The translations under genes and the position numbers were made by a program. Below the pieces are notes generated by a model. It did no database searches. It saw only the letters and a program-made list of their open reading frames with translations, and had not been told where the DNA came from. A stretch of DNA of 15,075 nt from DASUHT01 sp051955775 (GTDB lineage Bacteria > Actinomycetota > Thermoleophilia > Gaiellales > JAICJC01), in assembly GCA_051955775.1 (NCBI GenBank), contig JBQCGJ010000285.1, forward strand, positions 1-15,075. Direction: 5' to 3'. Of this stretch, positions 14,168 to 15,075 are shown piece by piece. Positions within the stretch are counted from its first letter, which is position 1, and each line of letters begins with the position of its first letter.

Positions 14168-14173
14168 AGCGTA
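14168..14173 (-). promoter_or_regulatory. Leaderless -10 element (TACGCT) for the Thr-rich membrane protein
   Basis: On the minus strand TACGCT is followed by six bases and then the GTG at 14161. The hexamer is identical to the one before the MgtE-N/CBS gene at 6595. Confidence 0.55.
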
Positions 14174-14226
14174 GCGGGCAACACGGCGCAGCGCGAGTGT
14201 GGTTCGTGCCCCGCGATACGTGAACC

Positions 14227-14247
14227 GCGGTGCAAACGACGCACCGC
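14227..14247. terminator. Hairpin downstream of the NlpC/P60 gene
   Basis: GCGGTGC (14227-14233) and GCACCGC (14241-14247) form a perfect 7-bp stem with a 7-nt loop, starting 8 bp after the NlpC/P60 stop in its direction of transcription. There is no U-tract, so it could be a weak or factor-dependent terminator or a binding site. The rest of 14162-14255 is non-coding. Confidence 0.4.
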
Positions 14248-14255
14248 ACCTGCAA

Positions 14256-15008
14256 CTAGACGACCCGGCGGGCCTCCGTCAGCGGCCAGTACCGCATCGG
14301 GCTGCGGCGAACGTCTCTGCCGGGGCGCGGCGCGTCGATGACGACGCCGTGGCCGACGTACATCCCAACGTGGCTGTCGCCGTAGGCGAATACGAGGTCG
14401 CCGGGGCGCAGGGAGTGCCTGCTGACCCGGTGGCCGGAGTGGATCATCCCGTAGGTCGTGCGCGGAAGACTGATACCCACGCCGCTGTACGCCCACCGTA
14501 CGAGGCCCGAGCAGTCGAAGCCGTGACCGGGGGACTGCCCGCCCCAGACGTAGGGGACGCCGACCTCGCGGGCCGCCCTGTGCGACGCGCGGATGCCGCG
14601 CCGTGCCTTGTGCCACAGCCGTGACAGGTGATGCAGCCGGTGCTCCCAGTGGCGGGTGGCGTAGCGCAGATAGGCGACGCTCTGGGTGCGGTACACGGTG
14701 CGCGTCTTCGGCAGGCGAATGTGCAGGTGCCGCGCGACGCGGCGGGTGCGGCTGATCACGCGGATCGCCACACGACGGGCGTGGCGCAGCTTGGCGGGAT
14801 GCAGCCTGGCCGTCGCAGGCTGGGCCGGGCCGGGATCGGCCGCGTGCACGGGACCGGGCGCCGGGAGAGCAACCGCCGGCGCGCTGGGGGTTGGGGTTAG
14901 ATCGGGGACTGCCGTCGGGAGATCGGCGGCGAAGCTGGTGGCGGCCAGGCCGCCGGAAACGGTCAATACGGCGCACAGCGCCGCGAGAAGCGTGCGGGTT
15001 CGGGTCAT
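14256..15008 (-). CDS. Secreted NlpC/P60 (C40) peptidoglycan endopeptidase
   Basis: 250 aa. Residues 1-28 form a signal peptide ending at about SFAAD. Pro/Ala-rich sequence follows (30-67), then an Arg/His-rich cationic segment (68-147) with no recognised domain. The C-terminal NlpC/P60 domain starts near 148 (VGVPYVWGGQSP). Catalytic Cys166 is in FDCSGLV and His213 is in DSHVGMYVG. The third position is Asp225 in VIDAPRPG, where many homologues have His and mycobacterial RipA has an acidic Glu. It should cut peptide stems in the cell wall, most often the D-Glu to diamino-acid bond. The basic segment may bind wall polymers or teichoic-acid-like charges. AAGGAG (15017-15022) lies 8 nt before the ATG. 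Confidence 0.92.
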   Translation of the reverse strand: MTRTRTLLAALCAVLTVSGGLAATSFAADLPTAVPDLTPTPSAPAVALPAPGPVHAADPGPAQPATARLHPAKLRHARRVAIRVISRTRRVARHLHIRLPKTRTVYRTQSVAYLRYATRHWEHRLHHLSRLWHKARRGIRASHRAAREVGVPYVWGGQSPGHGFDCSGLVRWAYSGVGISLPRTTYGMIHSGHRVSRHSLRPGDLVFAYGDSHVGMYVGHGVVIDAPRPGRDVRRSPMRYWPLTEARRVV

Positions 15009-15075
15009 TGGAGAGACTCCTTCTCCATGTCGCCATTCGCGATTCCGTGCCTCCCGCTGATCGTGCGAAGCGGTG

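Overview
This is a GC-rich (roughly 70% by eye) bacterial chromosomal window that is densely packed with genes. High GC, frequent GTG starts, an actinobacterial-style NlpC/P60 endopeptidase and repeated leaderless promoters of the form TANNNT-N6-GTG/ATG all point to Actinomycetota. A Thermoleophilia/Solirubrobacterales-like lineage is my guess from the gene mix and is not proven. I see no phage, insertion sequence, tRNA, rRNA or CRISPR array. No stretch over 300 bp lacks a gene.

Layout, left to right. (1) 103-576 (-): a secreted allene-oxide-cyclase/dirigent-like barrel protein. (2) 641-3075: a divergent stress-type locus. A MarR regulator and a short-chain dehydrogenase (-) face a YceI protein and an NAD(P)H-dependent FMN reductase (+). 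A consensus-like promoter and a near-perfect 16-bp palindrome lie between them, and a strong hairpin terminator closes the plus-strand pair. (3) 3153-5122 (+): a dihydrodipicolinate-synthase-family aldolase, then a ferritin-like domain fused to a VIT1/CCC1 iron transporter. (4) 5153-6436 (-): an orphan TadG-like protein with a von Willebrand A domain. (5) 6607-9204 (+): a PRC-barrel/MgtE-N/CBS protein abutting an Nramp-fold transporter whose metal-site residues differ from classical Mn/Fe Nramps and suggest Mg2+. (6) 9201-10076 (-): a proline-iminopeptidase-like hydrolase whose stop codon overlaps that of the transporter. (7) 10102-12705 (-): a soluble PAS-GAF-PAS-GGDEF-EAL cyclic-di-GMP protein with a GGDDF variant signature. 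(8) 12962-13660 (+): a class I methyltransferase. (9) 13673-14161 (-): a single-pass Thr/Val-rich membrane protein. (10) 14256-15008 (-): a secreted NlpC/P60 cell-wall endopeptidase.

How the genes fit together: the MarR/SDR/YceI/FMN-reductase cluster looks like a self-regulated redox or electrophile response unit. The MgtE-N/CBS protein and the transporter look like a two-gene regulated divalent-cation importer. The ferritin-VIT fusion would handle iron export or sequestration. The remaining genes look like independent transcription units, several with their own leaderless promoter. I did not find a clearly novel multigene system. The most notable signals are the recurrent leaderless promoter architecture, the altered Nramp metal site next to its MgtE-like partner, and the MarR operator-promoter overlap.
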